Positions 7,048-14,940 of a stretch of 64,000 bases of DNA are shown here, one piece after another (position 1 is the first letter of the stretch; every line of letters begins with the position of its first letter). This DNA is from an uncultured Aquimonas sp. (GTDB taxonomy: Bacteria; Pseudomonadota; Gammaproteobacteria; Xanthomonadales; Xanthomonadaceae): the NCBI RefSeq assembly GCF_937888285.1, contig NZ_CALART010000090.1, positions 1 to 64,000 on the forward strand, given 5' to 3'. A program made the position numbers and the translations under genes. The notes under the pieces were generated by a model, which had not been told where the DNA came from, did not search any database, and saw only the letters and a list, made by a program, of their open reading frames with translations.

Positions 7048-8754
7048 TCAGTTGCAGACCGACTGGTAGACGCAGGCCACCCACTGCGGCTGGTCGATGA
7101 AGGGGTTGCGGTTGCCCTGGTAGCTCTGGATCAGGGCATTGCGCAGGCGCTCGGCCTCGTCGGGCGGGTCCTGCTGGTGCCACTGGATCAAGGTCGAGAG
7201 CCGGCCCATGTAGGCCACCGAGGCATTGCCCGAGCTGCCAACGACGAGACCGAGGTCGTTGGTCAGGCGCAGATCGGGCTCGGCCGCGCCGGTGCCGCCG
7301 TGGCTGCCGCCCTCGTAGCGGAGGTCCATGTAGAACATCGCGCGCGCCACATTGCCTTTCAGCTTCGACCAGACCTCGAACACGCTGCCGTTGGTCCAGT
7401 TGGAATTGCCCGGATACACACCGCTGCCGCCGCCCTGCCCGGCATAGGCGCCGGTCGGATATTCGGTACAGCCGCTGGGGCAGTTGTCATAGGCCTTGTT
7501 GCCGCGGGCCGCGTTATAGGCGATGTCGGAGGCCATCAGCATGTGCAGATCGGTGTAGGCCGAGTTGGTCGGGCCGTCATTGGGAAAGCCCAGCGAGTTC
7601 GGCCAAGTGTGCTCGCGGTTGTAGAAATCGTTGCCGCCGGCGACCTTGGCGTAGGACGCATTCCTGTAGATGTCGAGGATGCGACCGCTGTTGAGCGGAT
7701 CCTGCTCGGCCCGGTCGAGCACGTCCCAGGTGTCGGTGCTGCTCGCCGTGTAGGGGATGCGCGTGTGGTCGTCGATCAGCGCGTGCAGGCTGGCGCGCAG
7801 CGCGCTGGCGCTGCCGGTCTGCACCCCGCTGTAGTAGCCGGAGGGCGGTGCGCTCGCCGCGTCGAAGCTCGGCGTAAGGCTGAGGCCACTGAAGCTCGTG
7901 TAGGCGCGGATCAGCACGTGCCAGGTGCCGGCCTGCGGGCTGGTGAAGCTGCAGGTCTCGGTGTTGCCGGTCTGGAACGGACGGCAGTCGTAGACCGTGG
8001 TGGTCGGCGCGCTGCCGAAGCGCACATAGAGGTCGGCGTCACCACTGCCGCCGCTCATCGCGAAGCGCAGGTTGCTGGCCCCGGCCGGCACGCTCAGGGT
8101 GAAGGCCAGGCTGCTGCCGGCGGTCGCCGCAAGCCCCGTACGGGCGACGCCATTGCTCAGGCTCGTGCCGCCGCCGCTGCCCGGCGCCACCAGGGTCTGG
8201 CCGCTGTTGCAGGCGCCGAAGCTGGCCGCGCGCGGCGCCTGCCAGGTGAAGTCACTGGCGCGGCTGCCGCTGCCGGCGAGCTGCAGGGACTGCCCCACCG
8301 GCGTGGTGGCGGTCTCGGCCACAGTGATTTGCGTCGCCACGCGACCCGCGGCAGGTCCGTCGCTGGCGGTGAAGCCGCCCTCGTAGCTGAGGAGCTGCAC
8401 GACCGCGCCGCTGGCGTCGATCAGGGCCAGGCCATCCGGGCTGCCGTTCTGGATGCCCGGCACGTTGATCGCCACGGTGCCGTGGCCGCCGCACTGGTTG
8501 GCGGTGGTGCCCGTCAGGCTGTAGGTGGCGTACTGGCGGCCGTCGCTGCCGTTGTAGAGCACCAGCTTCCAGCCGCCCAACGAGGTGCCGGCCGGGGCGA
8601 TGATCTCGACGCGTTCACCGCTGTCGGTGCCGTCGTTGTCGTAATGGAACTCGTTGATGAAGACATCGGCGCGGGCGGAGCCGGCGGCGATCAGGCACAG
8701 CGAAGCCAGCGCGCTGCAGACAGGCGCGAGACGTCCACGCAGGGACAGGGTCAT
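7048..8754 (-). CDS. Secreted endonuclease I with lamin-tail and PPC domains
   Basis: This 568-residue exported nuclease carries three modules. A signal peptide ends near residue 29 (GSARA). A lamin-tail domain follows at about 30-160 (VFINEFHYDNDGTDSGERVEI). A PPC (bacterial pre-peptidase C-terminal) domain lies at about 205-305. An endonuclease I domain fills about 320-568, with NREHTWPNSLGF (the catalytic histidine region of the beta-beta-alpha metal fold), DLHMLMASD, and GNKAYDNCPSGC. It should degrade DNA and RNA nonspecifically outside the cell with Mg2+/Ca2+. Classical EndA/Vvn enzymes have only the nuclease domain of about 230 residues. The start is chosen for the signal peptide. Confidence 0.9.
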   Translation of the reverse strand: MTLSLRGRLAPVCSALASLCLIAAGSARADVFINEFHYDNDGTDSGERVEIIAPAGTSLGGWKLVLYNGSDGRQYATYSLTGTTANQCGGHGTVAINVPGIQNGSPDGLALIDASGAVVQLLSYEGGFTASDGPAAGRVATQITVAETATTPVGQSLQLAGSGSRASDFTWQAPRAASFGACNSGQTLVAPGSGGGTSLSNGVARTGLAATAGSSLAFTLSVPAGASNLRFAMSGGSGDADLYVRFGSAPTTTVYDCRPFQTGNTETCSFTSPQAGTWHVLIRAYTSFSGLSLTPSFDAASAPPSGYYSGVQTGSASALRASLHALIDDHTRIPYTASSTDTWDVLDRAEQDPLNSGRILDIYRNASYAKVAGGNDFYNREHTWPNSLGFPNDGPTNSAYTDLHMLMASDIAYNAARGNKAYDNCPSGCTEYPTGAYAGQGGGSGVYPGNSNWTNGSVFEVWSKLKGNVARAMFYMDLRYEGGSHGGTGAAEPDLRLTNDLGLVVGSSGNASVAYMGRLSTLIQWHQQDPPDEAERLRNALIQSYQGNRNPFIDQPQWVACVYQSVCN

Positions 8755-8954
8755 GGAAACTCCGTAAGCCGCGCGCCGCGGCATCCGGCCGCGGGCACGC
8801 TGCGGAAACGAGCGGTTCCGCGTGATGCACGAGCCCTCCCCGGCTCGGCATCCGGCGGTGGCGGCCACCGCGGCCGCCCCAGCGCGCGCGGGAATCGTTC
8901 CCGACGCGGTGCGCGGAGTCTGCGGCCTCCGCGTGACGCTGTGAAGTCGGCGGG

Positions 8955-10703
8955 CTACACCCGCAGGCGCGCCGGATACGGCGGCACGTCGGCCAGCGCG
9001 CCGGCGCGGATGTCCTGCTGCAGGGCCAGCCACCAGCCGACAGTGAAGATCTCGCCGTGGGCCTCCAGCAGGGCTGCGCGCAGCTCGGACGACAGGCCGA
9101 GGAACTGCGGGAACTGCTCGGGGAAGACGTCGTTCTCGTCGACGTGGTACCAGGCGCCGGCGTGCATTTCCTCGTCCTCGTGGCGTGCGCTCGGCAGCGC
9201 GCGGAAGCGGCACTCGGTGACGAAGCAGAGCTCGTCGTAGTCGTAGAAGATCGCCCGGCCGGCGCGGCTGATGCCGAAGTTCTTGAGCAACAGGTCGCCG
9301 GGGAAGATGTTGCTGCGCGCGAGGTCCTTGATCGCCTGGCCGTAATCGACAATCGCGGCGATCGCGCGCGCCGGCTCGACCTCGCGCAGGTACAGGTTCA
9401 GGGGCCGCAGGCGGCGCTCGATGTAGCAGTGCGAGAACACCAGGTCCTCGCCGTCCGTCTGCACCGTCTCGCGGCAGCCTTCAAGCAGCTCCTCCAGCAG
9501 GGCCGGCGCGAACTGCCGGCGCGGAAAGCGCAGGTGGCGGAACAGCTGGGCATCGACCAGGCGGCCGACGCGGTCGTGATGGAAGACCAGCCGGTACTTC
9601 TGTTCGACCTCGGCGCGGGCCATGTTCTTCGGGTAGGCGAAGCGGTCGCGGATCAGCTTGAACACCACCGGATAGCTGGGAAGGGTGAACACCGCCATCA
9701 CCATGCCGCGCTCGCCGTCGGCGTGGACGAAGGCCTCGTCAGGGTGGCGCTGCAGATGCGCGAAGAAATGCCGATAGCGCTCGGTCTTGCCCTGCTTGGC
9801 GCGACCCAGCACGGTGTAGAGCTCGTCGACCGGCTTGTGCGGCAGCAGGGTGCGCAGGAACACCACCGCGTCGCCCACGGTTTCGAGGTCGGCATGGAAG
9901 TAGCTGCGGGTGTAGCCGAACAGCACGGCGACCTGGGCGCGTTCGGTGATAAGCGCATCCACGCGCAGGCCCTGCCCGGTATGCATCAGCGCGATCACGA
10001 TCGGCGCGAAGCGGCTCTCGCCGTAGACGCGGCCGACCAGATAGGCGCGGCGCTCGCGGTAGAACACCGTCTCCATCAGCTCCAGGCCGCGCACGGCAGG
10101 AGACTCCCAGTCGGCCAGCTGCTGCGCGATGCGCTGCGCCAGCTTGTGCGCGCAGTCCTGCGGATCGGCATAGGGGACGGCGAACGGATAGTCGTCGAGC
10201 ACGCGCGCGAATACCGGAGCGAGATCGCCCGCCACCGCATAGCTGCGACGCGCCACCGGATGAGTGATGCGATCGGTGGGCGCGATCGACAGCGCCACGA
10301 ACTCGATCGCCGCATCCACCCCGCGGGTCGCGAAGAAGCGCCGGGTCAGGGTGTTGAAGAAGGTCTTGTACAGCTCCTGGTCGAGCAGGCCGGCGATCAG
10401 CTCGGCATAGCGCGCATGGATGCGCGCCCACAGCGCCTTGTCCTGCGACTGCCCCTCAAGCTGGGCGGAGAGCCGCGCACCGGCGGCGGCGACGCAGCGG
10501 TCGTAGAGCTCGATGCGCTCGACCGCGTCGGAGCGCGCGCCCAGCCAGTCGCGCTGCTCGAAGCGCCGGCGCGCGCGCTGGGTGATCGCGCGGAAGTGGC
10601 CGTTGTAGCCCTCGAAGGCATCGCGGATCGAAGTCGCCGCCAGCTCGACGCGGGCCTCTTCGGGCGTGCGCTGCGGGAGTGCGTCGGGACAGGGCTCGAT
10701 CAT
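8955..10703 (-). CDS. aceK: Isocitrate dehydrogenase kinase/phosphatase
   Basis: This 582-residue bifunctional enzyme phosphorylates and dephosphorylates isocitrate dehydrogenase, controlling entry to the glyoxylate bypass. The N-terminal helical regulatory half is followed by the kinase-like half, with VFKLIRDRFAYPKN, HLRFPRRQF, and a late segment of IFPGDLLLKNFGISRAG and IFYDYDELCFVTECRFR typical of AceK. Length matches the family (about 570-600). The ATG at 10703 is preferred because a weak AGAG lies just upstream; a GTG 33 bases earlier is the alternative. It stands alone, without aceA or aceB beside it. Its substrate gene icd is at 30133-31431. Confidence 0.95.
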   Translation of the reverse strand: MIEPCPDALPQRTPEEARVELAATSIRDAFEGYNGHFRAITQRARRRFEQRDWLGARSDAVERIELYDRCVAAAGARLSAQLEGQSQDKALWARIHARYAELIAGLLDQELYKTFFNTLTRRFFATRGVDAAIEFVALSIAPTDRITHPVARRSYAVAGDLAPVFARVLDDYPFAVPYADPQDCAHKLAQRIAQQLADWESPAVRGLELMETVFYRERRAYLVGRVYGESRFAPIVIALMHTGQGLRVDALITERAQVAVLFGYTRSYFHADLETVGDAVVFLRTLLPHKPVDELYTVLGRAKQGKTERYRHFFAHLQRHPDEAFVHADGERGMVMAVFTLPSYPVVFKLIRDRFAYPKNMARAEVEQKYRLVFHHDRVGRLVDAQLFRHLRFPRRQFAPALLEELLEGCRETVQTDGEDLVFSHCYIERRLRPLNLYLREVEPARAIAAIVDYGQAIKDLARSNIFPGDLLLKNFGISRAGRAIFYDYDELCFVTECRFRALPSARHEDEEMHAGAWYHVDENDVFPEQFPQFLGLSSELRAALLEAHGEIFTVGWWLALQQDIRAGALADVPPYPARLRV

Positions 10704-11153
10704 GTCGGCTCTCTGGGTCGTCGTACGGGTCAGCACCGATCTTCAAGGCAAGCAGCCAGCGCCAAGGTCATCTCAAGCCTTACACCACAGGCGGCATGTC
10801 AGGAACACCCTGACCTTGCATGCGACGTATCCGGCTATTTCCTTCACTAGCCGCGTGAATAATGAACCTGTGCCCGCGTTGTCCTGCGAGGCGCTCCGGA
10901 CCGGCTCTCCGACCTCCCCCACGGCCCCGGTCCCATGCTCTCCCCGAAGCACACAGCCGGATCGCAGGATGCGATTCGGCTGTTTCGTTTCTGCGCCCCA
11001 GAATTCGCGTCTTTCCGAGGTCGCGGGCCTCAAGTCGGCCCACCGGCTGCCGTTATCGCTCCCGAGCCGCAGCGCGGCCCGCACCGGCCCCGGTGCGGCG
11101 GGTCATGGGTTGCCGCCTTGTTCCGCCGCACCAGGGTCAACCCCCTGCAGCGA
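10704..11153. other. 450-base gap with an orphan terminator-like hairpin
   Basis: No protein-coding gene is convincing here. An inverted repeat at 10953-10983 (ACAGCCG.ATCGC with GCGAT.CGGCTGT, one mismatch, 5-base loop) is followed by TTCGTTTCTG on the plus strand, like an intrinsic terminator, yet no plus-strand gene precedes it. The region also holds the aceK promoter on the minus strand. A small RNA ending at this hairpin is possible but unsupported by more than the hairpin. Confidence 0.4.
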
Positions 11154-11834
11154 CTAGGCATGGCGCGCCCACAGGCGCTCGAACTCGGCGCCGAAGTCCG
11201 TGACCAGCTGGGCGTGCTCGATCACCAGCAGATTCTCCTCATTCGAGGTCGTGGCGCTGCGCGTCCAGTTGAAGCTGCCGTTCAACAGCAGCCGCGCATC
11301 GAAGATCGCGAACTTGTGGTGCATGTGGAAGCCGCTGCGATCCAGACGCACCGGCAGCCCCTGCTCGCGCAGCCAGCCGACGTCGCTGCCGGCATCGTGG
11401 AACTTGTCGTTGTCGGTCAGCAGGCGCACGGCGACGCCGCGGCGGTGACAGGCCAGCAGGGCCTCGGCCAGCAGGTCATCGGCAAGGGTGAACACGCAGA
11501 CATCGATCTGCGCGCGCGCGGCGCGGCACAGCGACAGGATTTTCTGGCGGCAGCTCTCGCCCGGGCTGAAATGCGCGCTGGCCGGCTCGCGCGCGGCCTG
11601 CGCCTTCAAATCCAGCGTCTTGACCACCTGCTCCAGCCACTTCAGCGCCGGCTGCGCCTGCGCGGGGTCGGCGACCAGCTCGCGCACCAGGGCGAAGGCG
11701 CGATTGCGCAGGTAGCGGACCGCGTCCGGCGACAGCGACTGGCCGAGCTCGCGCAGCTCGTCGCGTTCTTCCACGCTCAAGCGCAGGTCGGCGAGGCTGT
11801 CGCGCAGTTTCTGGTCGAGCTGCTGGAAGTCCAT
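11154..11834 (-). CDS. Phospholipase D-like domain protein
   Basis: This 226-residue protein has a single PLD active site at its C-terminus: H-M-H-H-K-F followed by D and a downstream GSFNWT, the HxK(x)4D(x)6GSxN signature. This resembles mitochondrial cardiolipin hydrolase (PLD6/Zucchini) and bacterial Nuc nucleases, which work as dimers with one HKD motif per chain. The N-terminal 90 residues are helical and charged, without a signal peptide, so it is probably cytosolic. The substrate could be nucleic acid or phospholipid. The ATG at 11834 is chosen because the longer frame reads into the divergent gene's leader. Confidence 0.8.
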   Translation of the reverse strand: MDFQQLDQKLRDSLADLRLSVEERDELRELGQSLSPDAVRYLRNRAFALVRELVADPAQAQPALKWLEQVVKTLDLKAQAAREPASAHFSPGESCRQKILSLCRAARAQIDVCVFTLADDLLAEALLACHRRGVAVRLLTDNDKFHDAGSDVGWLREQGLPVRLDRSGFHMHHKFAIFDARLLLNGSFNWTRSATTSNEENLLVIEHAQLVTDFGAEFERLWARHA

Positions 11835-11964
11835 GGGCGGCGTCCTCGATCGGGCCCGCATGATCGACGCAGGCCACCGTCGTCGTCGAGTATCCGCAGG
11901 GCTTGCCGCCGCAGCCGGGATTCGCCAGCCTGCCGGATATCCGAGCCGCAGCTGCGAAGCCGTG

Positions 11965-12582
11965 ATGACGCCGCATCCGATCGACCGCGAATTCCTTGAG
12001 GCCTGGCACGAGGTCGGCGCCCGCGGCACCGGCGAGGCCTGCCTTGCCGCACTGCGCGCGGCCTGGCGCGAGCCGCAGCGGCACTACCACAGCCTGCAGC
12101 ATCTGTCGGAATGCCTGGACCTGCTGCGCGCGCATCGCGACGTGGCCGAACGGCCGGACGAACTGGTGCTGGCGCTGTGGTTCCACGATGCCGTCTACGA
12201 TCCGCGCGGCAAGGACAACGAGCAGCGCAGCGCCGACTGGGCGAGGCGAGCGCTGGGACAGGCCGGCACCGATCCCGCGGCGACGGCGCGCATCCACGCC
12301 CTGATCCTCGACACCGCGCATGCCGCAGAGCCCACGCCCGGCGACGCCAGCCTGCTGGTCGACATCGACCTCGCCATCCTCGGCGCCGTCCCCGAGCGCT
12401 TTGCCGAGTACGAACGGCAGGTGCGCGCCGAATACGCCTGGGTGCCGGGTTTCCTCTACCGCTACAAGCGCCGCCAGCTGCTGCGAGAGTTCGCCAGGCG
12501 CGAGCAGATCTACCGCACGCCGGCCCTGCGCGAACGGCTGGAGGCGCAGGCGCGCAGCAACCTCGAACGGGCGATAGGCTGA
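11965..12582 (+). CDS. HD-type predicted metal-dependent phosphohydrolase (COG4339)
   Basis: This 205-residue cytosolic protein carries the family signatures RHYHSLQHLSECL near residue 38 and LALWFHDAVYDP near residue 68, which provide histidines and aspartates for a divalent-metal site. A later HALILDTAHA segment and an LVDIDLAILG acidic motif complete the HD fold. Family members are uncharacterised nucleotide or phosphate-ester hydrolases. The ATG at 11965 is directly preceded by an in-frame GTG, and either may be used. It is divergent from the PLD gene with about 130 bases between. Confidence 0.8.
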   Translation: MTPHPIDREFLEAWHEVGARGTGEACLAALRAAWREPQRHYHSLQHLSECLDLLRAHRDVAERPDELVLALWFHDAVYDPRGKDNEQRSADWARRALGQAGTDPAATARIHALILDTAHAAEPTPGDASLLVDIDLAILGAVPERFAEYERQVRAEYAWVPGFLYRYKRRQLLREFARREQIYRTPALRERLEAQARSNLERAIG

Positions 12583-12594
12583 CGCCGCGGGCAC

Positions 12595-13287
12595 TCAGCG
12601 CCGGAGGCTGAAGCCCAGCGCGAAGCCCTCGCGCCGCCACACCCAGGCCAGCAGCAGATACCAGGCCGTCATCAGCGCGCCGATATGCCACTCCAGCAGG
12701 TTTTCCATGCGGTCCTTGAGCTTGGGATCGTCGAAGCCGTTGGCCACGGCCGTGTAGCCCAGCCCCAGCGCCAGCATCACCAGCGAGATCGCCAGCCAGA
12801 CCGCACCGACGCGGTCCCAGCGCCCGAGCCGGCGGTGCCAGTGCCGCACCACCACCAGCTGCGCCAGGTAGACCGAAGCGAAGTAGAGCTGCGCGCCATA
12901 GCGGCGCAGGAAGCGATAGGCCTCGCCGTCGGTGCCGAGAAAGGTGACGTAGACCGCCAGCGCCAGCCCGGCAAACGGCGCCAACAGCCACAGGCTGCGC
13001 CCGGCGCGCGGATCGCCGGTGCTCCGCCGGAGCCAGACGAGCGTTGCCAGCCAATGCAGGGTGAGCAGCAGGGCCGAAGGCAGCATCAGCAACCGGAACA
13101 GGTGATTGCCCAGCCCATGCCGCGCCGCCCGGCTGATCGAGGTGCAGCCTTCGACATAGGGCACGCAAGCAGGCACATGGCCGGCCTCGATCGACAGGGC
13201 GTAGGCGAGGTGGGCGGCCAAGACCGGCACCAAGGCCACGGCGAGGGGGAGGGGCCAGATGGCGAGCGTGGATGTGCGCGGGATCAT
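12595..13287 (-). CDS. Six-TM membrane protein, possibly Frag1/DRAM/Sfk1-like
   Basis: This 230-residue protein has six hydrophobic helices at roughly residues 8-31, 62-86, 98-118, 130-147, 160-182 and 200-216. The first extracytoplasmic loop contains CVPYVEGCTSISR, a pair of cysteines and an SIS motif reminiscent of Frag1/DRAM/Sfk1 family proteins, but I would not rest the name on that alone. It is convergent with the HD gene (12 bases apart) and divergent from the BREX operon. It marks the left border of the defence island. Confidence 0.6.
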   Translation of the reverse strand: MIPRTSTLAIWPLPLAVALVPVLAAHLAYALSIEAGHVPACVPYVEGCTSISRAARHGLGNHLFRLLMLPSALLLTLHWLATLVWLRRSTGDPRAGRSLWLLAPFAGLALAVYVTFLGTDGEAYRFLRRYGAQLYFASVYLAQLVVVRHWHRRLGRWDRVGAVWLAISLVMLALGLGYTAVANGFDDPKLKDRMENLLEWHIGALMTAWYLLLAWVWRREGFALGFSLRR

Positions 13288-13602
13288 CGTGTCGTCACCC
13301 TACTGGGCGATGTGGTCGGACTTGCACCCCCGGGAGCGTGGCCAGCTATCGGGAACACGGCAGACGAGAGTACCCCCTGTTCCGGCGCCCTGGACAAGCA
13401 ACTTTTGCCTGAACTTTCCGCAGTTTGGGTCGCAGCAACGAAGAAGCTCGGCCGCAAAGGGTAGAACCCGCGCGCTGGCAGAAGTGCGCACAGGCTTCGG
13501 TATTCGTTAGACGCATCGACCCTGACACTTGCAAGACGCTAAAGTCCACGGTCCTGCTCGGCGTGTTTGCTTGCGCCGCCTTGCCTCGCATCGCGAAACC
13601 CA
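13288..13602. other. 315-base upstream region of the BREX operon
   Basis: No gene is seen. This must hold the promoter of brxA and, on the other strand, of the membrane protein. A weak plus-strand candidate is TCGACC (13516-13521) and TAAAGT (13540-13545), spaced 18 bases, but I do not rely on it. No strong palindrome resembling a BrxR operator was found, and no WYL-type BrxR gene precedes brxA. Confidence 0.4.
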
Positions 13603-14376
13603 ATGCCCCCCACCCAGCTAGGCTTCAAGACCACCGCCGGCGGCGCGCATGCCGCACGTACCATGATGCTGCAGGAGCTTACGGAGCTGCTGGCTGCGAC
13701 AGCGCTCGACGATCGCCCCGATCAGCTGCGTGCGGCGGTAGTCGAAGCCAACGTGTTGGGCAAGCGCTCGGTCAGCACCCGGCGACTCACCTGGAGCCAC
13801 CTTGTGGACCTCTACGGCATGAGCCCGGACCTGCTGCTGTTTCGGGCACTCACCTGGTTCTGGAGGCTGGACCCGAACGGCCATCCGCTGATGGCTTTGA
13901 GCGCCGCCCTGGCCCGCGACGGTCTACTGGCTGATATCGCCCCCTTTGTTCTAGAGTTTCCGCAGGGTGCGAAGGTGGCCCGCGAAGCGGTAGAGGCCAA
14001 GCTGGAAGAGCTGCATCCCCAGAGATTCAGCCCGGCGACGCTCAAGTCGGTCGCGCAGAACATCAACTCCAGCCTCACCCAATCAGGGCACCTACACGGT
14101 CGCGCCAGCAAGACCCGTGTCTGCGCCACCGCCACCGCCGGCTCGGTCGCCCTTGCTTTGCTCCTCGGCTACGCCAGCGGCGCTCGTGGCCTCGAGCTGT
14201 TCCGCACGCGCTACATGGCGGTGCAGGATGTGCCGCTGTCGCGCGCGATGGAGCTGGCGGAGGAAGCCACCCGCAAGGGCTGGTTGGACCTCAAGCGCGT
14301 TGCCGATGTGGTCGAGGTGGCGTTTCCCCGGATCATCCGCCCGGACGAATTGAAGGCCATACATGAGCAAGCTTAA
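13603..14376 (+). CDS. brxA: BREX protein BrxA (DUF1819)
   Basis: This 257-residue first gene of a type 1 BREX operon belongs to the small helical, DNA-binding DUF1819 family. Supporting features are the N-terminal LGFKTTAGGA segment, the SVSTRRLTWSHLVDLYG segment (family members have a similar S/T-R...L..RY block), and its position directly before brxB. The start at 13603 is the first ATG before the conserved region; an upstream ATG adds 12 residues. BrxA is required for defence in some type 1 systems, but its precise job is unclear. It overlaps brxB by 14 bases, indicating translational coupling. Confidence 0.88.
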   Translation: MPPTQLGFKTTAGGAHAARTMMLQELTELLAATALDDRPDQLRAAVVEANVLGKRSVSTRRLTWSHLVDLYGMSPDLLLFRALTWFWRLDPNGHPLMALSAALARDGLLADIAPFVLEFPQGAKVAREAVEAKLEELHPQRFSPATLKSVAQNINSSLTQSGHLHGRASKTRVCATATAGSVALALLLGYASGARGLELFRTRYMAVQDVPLSRAMELAEEATRKGWLDLKRVADVVEVAFPRIIRPDELKAIHEQA

Positions 14377-14914
14377 GCGCCTGCTGCAGTCTTATGAGCG
14401 TTTCATCCAGGCCCCCTGGCGGCCGGATGTGGCAGCCGCACAGCGGGTCGTGTTCTGTGTCTATGACCCTACCGAGGAACGCGCACTGCGCGCACGCGTC
14501 GAGGAGTTCGAGCTGGCCACGCGCGGCGCCGCGCACGGCTGGTGTGTGTTCGACCTCACAGACAGCTTTGCCAAGTGGCTGGCCGCGCAGCGCTACGCGC
14601 AGAAGTACTTCGCCAATCCCGAGCTGCTCACCAATCTGATGCCCAAGTACCTCGCGCATCTCGGCGAACGCTTTGCCGAGTTCCTTGCCCAGGCTGGTGC
14701 AGATGGCAACGGCGTAGTGGCCGTGCATGGCGTCGGCAGCCTGTTTGGGCTGGTTAAGGTCAAGGACGTGGTCGACCTGTTTGCGCCGCAGGTCCAGGGC
14801 CGCCTGCTGGTGTTCTTCCCCGGCAGTTTCGAGAACAACAATTACCGCCTGCTCGATGGCTACGACGGCTGGAACTATCTGGCTGTGCCAATTACCGCCG
14901 AACAAGCGCTCTGA
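14363..14914 (+). CDS. brxB: BREX protein BrxB (DUF1788)
   Basis: This 183-residue protein matches DUF1788 in size and order of motifs. It starts with a helix LKRLLQSYERFI, has a VVFCVYDPTEERALR segment, a central WCVFDLTDSFAKWL, and ends in GRLLVFFPGSFENNNYRLLDGYDGWNYLAVPI, which is very typical of BrxB. It is a cytosolic BREX core component needed for methylation and defence, and may bridge PglZ and other subunits. Its start lies inside the end of brxA, and brxC follows after 26 bases. Confidence 0.92.
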   Translation: MSKLKRLLQSYERFIQAPWRPDVAAAQRVVFCVYDPTEERALRARVEEFELATRGAAHGWCVFDLTDSFAKWLAAQRYAQKYFANPELLTNLMPKYLAHLGERFAEFLAQAGADGNGVVAVHGVGSLFGLVKVKDVVDLFAPQVQGRLLVFFPGSFENNNYRLLDGYDGWNYLAVPITAEQAL

Positions 14915-14940
14915 CTCCGCGTATCCGACCGGGACTCACC

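Noticed and set aside
6976..9240. A 754-codon plus-strand open frame opposite the endonuclease I gene
   Set aside because: It is a by-product of high-GC codon bias: low-complexity valine, alanine, glycine and arginine content, no recognisable domain, and it is fully antisense to a clear three-domain nuclease.
13425..13934. Open frame of 169 codons overlapping the start of brxA
   Set aside because: It conflicts with the DUF1819-like frame, begins with a poor start codon, and has basic low-complexity content.
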